From an uncultured Phycisphaerales bacterium (lineage in GTDB: Bacteria > Planctomycetota > Phycisphaerae > Phycisphaerales > UBA1924), in the NCBI GenBank assembly GCA_937871415.1, contig CALMQD010000442.1:1-7754 (forward strand): a stretch of DNA of 7,754 bases, written 5' to 3'. The stretch's first letter is position 1. Every line of letters begins with the position of its first letter. The notes under the pieces are model-generated. The model did no database searches, was not told the origin of the DNA, and was given only the letters and a program-made list of their open reading frames with translations. Shown here in pieces: positions 6,612 through 7,754 of this stretch. A program made the translations under genes and the position numbers.

Positions 6612-6789
6612 CAGGATCGGGGCGTGCGTCGGGGCCTTGGTGGTACGCACACGCCGTACGCTGGGATCATCGGATTCATCGGCCGGTTGTACCGGCCCAC
6701 TGGCGGCGCGGGTTCCGGGAATCGCTCCGGGCGCCCGCGGGTTGGGAACGGTGTTCGTCCGGTCTCTGTGGGCTCTATCGCCGCGCCGG

Positions 6790-6817
6790 CCCGAAGCCCA
6801 TAACCGTCGGGCTCGGG
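6790..6817 (-). terminator. Hairpin directly after the right ClpP-like gene (weak terminator candidate)
   Basis: CCCGAAGCCC (6790-6799) pairs with GGGCTCGGG (6809-6817) as nine base pairs with one bulged A and a 9-base loop. It begins two bases after the stop codon (6820-6822). No T-run follows, so at most it slows or ends transcription without the classical tail. The remaining gap to the left paralogue (6596-6789) shows another short inverted repeat at 6681-6697, but no clear promoter. Confidence 0.3.
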
Positions 6818-6819
6818 GC

Positions 6820-7754
6820 TCAGCAGGCGAGTTTGCGCAGTTCCTCCTCGCGCTCCTCGAACCACTGCTTGTTCAGGCCGGGAGCGAGATTGGGGCTGGC
6901 CTGCAGCAGCCGCCGCAGTTCGCTGAGGTAGCGCCGGGCGATGGCGATCTGCGTGCCGCGCTGCTTGCAGTCCTGCAACTGGCTCGCGAGATTGAAGGCG
7001 GTGTCGTACTTCTCGGCGACGATCTGGATGTTCTTCTCGGCCTTGGTGGCGTCGCGCATCGCCTGGTCGATGTAGTCCGTGGCGTCCTGGGCCACCCACT
7101 CGACCTCGTTCAGGCCCATGGCCTTGGCGAGTTCTTCCTTGGTCGCGGCGATGGCCCTGGCGAACTTGTACTTCACGGCGTCCTGGGCGTTGAGCGTCAG
7201 GATCGTGTGGGGCTGGTTGACGAGGTAGTGGCCGGAGGTGTCCTGGAACCAGGTGACCTCGCCGGTGACCTCGTCGATGTTGCAACTCAGGGGCTCCTGG
7301 ATCTGCATGGAGCGCATGATCTTGGAGTCGCGCTTGCCCATGGCCGAGCCTTCTTCCATCTCGATGAGCAGTTGCTCCTCGCCGACGCCCGTGACGCTGT
7401 GCAGGTCGCCGGACCAGCCGGTGCAGGCGCCGAGGTTGCCCTCGGGGAGGAAGTAGAACTCCTCGATGACGTAAGGGCTCATGGCGGCGGCGGAGATGGC
7501 GGACTCGACCCAGGCCACGGTGCGGAACCGGGGCTTGTACATGTTCTCGAAGACCCTGTGGAACCTGGGGATCTCCGCGAGCGCCCCGCCGCCCGAGTTG
7601 ATACGGATGACGACGACGTCGACCTTCGCCTTCTCGAGCATGGGGATCGCCTCGGCGAAGGACTTGGCGAGGATCTGCTTGCCGACGGTGTCCAAGACTT
7701 TGTCCTGCCAGCTCGAGGGGGGACCGAAGTTCAGGATGGCGACGCGGGTCGCGC
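6820..7754 (-). CDS. ClpP-class (NfeD N-domain/SppA-like) protease-like protein, right paralogue, 5' end outside the window
   Basis: The last 310 residues are visible, running in frame from the window edge to the stop at 6820-6822. They begin ATRVAILNFG, matching residue 114 onward of the left paralogue, so the signal peptide, N-terminal module and linker should lie beyond the edge. A TTG near 7695 is not the start, since homology continues upstream of it. Identity to the left copy is roughly 70 percent by eye. The key elements are kept: VDVVVIRINSGGG, the AISAAAMSPYVIEEFYFLPE segment with the putative nucleophile Ser at 7492-7494, GKRDSKIM, and the ILTLNAQDAVKYKF end of the fold. Four cysteines, including the final residue, match the left copy. 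The copies differ most in the helix after the SGGG loop, in the loop before GKRD, and in the C-terminal helices. A separate substrate or partner for each copy is possible but not shown. Confidence 0.85.
   Translation of the reverse strand, partial: ATRVAILNFGPPSSWQDKVLDTVGKQILAKSFAEAIPMLEKAKVDVVVIRINSGGGALAEIPRFHRVFENMYKPRFRTVAWVESAISAAAMSPYVIEEFYFLPEGNLGACTGWSGDLHSVTGVGEEQLLIEMEEGSAMGKRDSKIMRSMQIQEPLSCNIDEVTGEVTWFQDTSGHYLVNQPHTILTLNAQDAVKYKFARAIAATKEELAKAMGLNEVEWVAQDATDYIDQAMRDATKAEKNIQIVAEKYDTAFNLASQLQDCKQRGTQIAIARRYLSELRRLLQASPNLAPGLNKQWFEEREEELRKLAC

Noticed and set aside
6681..6697. 7-base inverted repeat with a 3-base loop between the paralogues
   Set aside because: Too short, no T-run, and not placed near a start or stop codon; could be an operator but nothing supports it.
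5297..6931. Long plus-strand open frame opposite the left ClpP-like gene
   Set aside because: Shadow with Val/Leu/Gly/Asp-rich composition and no family features.
7693..7695. TTG as start of the right ClpP-like gene
   Set aside because: Homology to the left copy continues in frame upstream to the window edge, so the gene is only truncated.
1..7754. CRISPR array, tRNA, rRNA, insertion sequence or phage genes
   Set aside because: No regularly spaced repeats, no cloverleaf or rRNA sequence, no transposase and no terminal inverted repeats were seen.

Overview
The window is a GC-rich bacterial segment in which every gene I accept is on the minus strand, so the gene order is read from right to left. 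High G/C at third codon positions, a short NfeD-like protein next to a large flotillin, and exported proteins that begin with an 'LKDG..LEG'-type module all fit Planctomycetota (possibly Phycisphaerae). This is an inference from protein style, not a database match.

Right part (about 5318-7754): two tandem paralogous genes encode exported proteins with a ClpP/crotonase-like fold, closest in layout to the N-terminal serine-protease domain of NfeD (PH1510-N type) and to SppA. The right copy is cut by the window edge. The left copy is complete, with a signal peptide, a small beta-rich N-terminal module, a charged linker, the protease-like domain and a helical C-terminal region. A good intrinsic terminator (5257-5288) closes the left copy.

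Middle part (3408-5219): a cytoplasmic M3-family zinc oligoendopeptidase starts only about 40 bases after that terminator. It has no evident Shine-Dalgarno sequence, but a -10-like box lies just before its ATG. A 323-base gap (3085-3407) follows. It carries three mutually competing hairpin arms and a possible promoter for the next genes.

Left part (158-3084): a likely operon of an NfeD/YqiJ-like membrane protein with an OB-fold tail, a large flotillin (SPFH domain plus long coiled coil), and a 149-residue three-helix membrane protein. The first two are the classical NfeD-flotillin membrane-scaffold pair (compare yqiJ-yqiK of E. coli). The third is of unknown function. At the extreme left edge, a further minus-strand gene probably begins at base 94 and runs out of the window.

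Taken together, the window has the three parts of the stomatin/flotillin-NfeD module as separate genes: scaffold, OB-fold membrane partner, and a ClpP-class protease-like protein that is here duplicated and secreted. A metallopeptidase gene lies between them. Whether these parts act together is a hypothesis.
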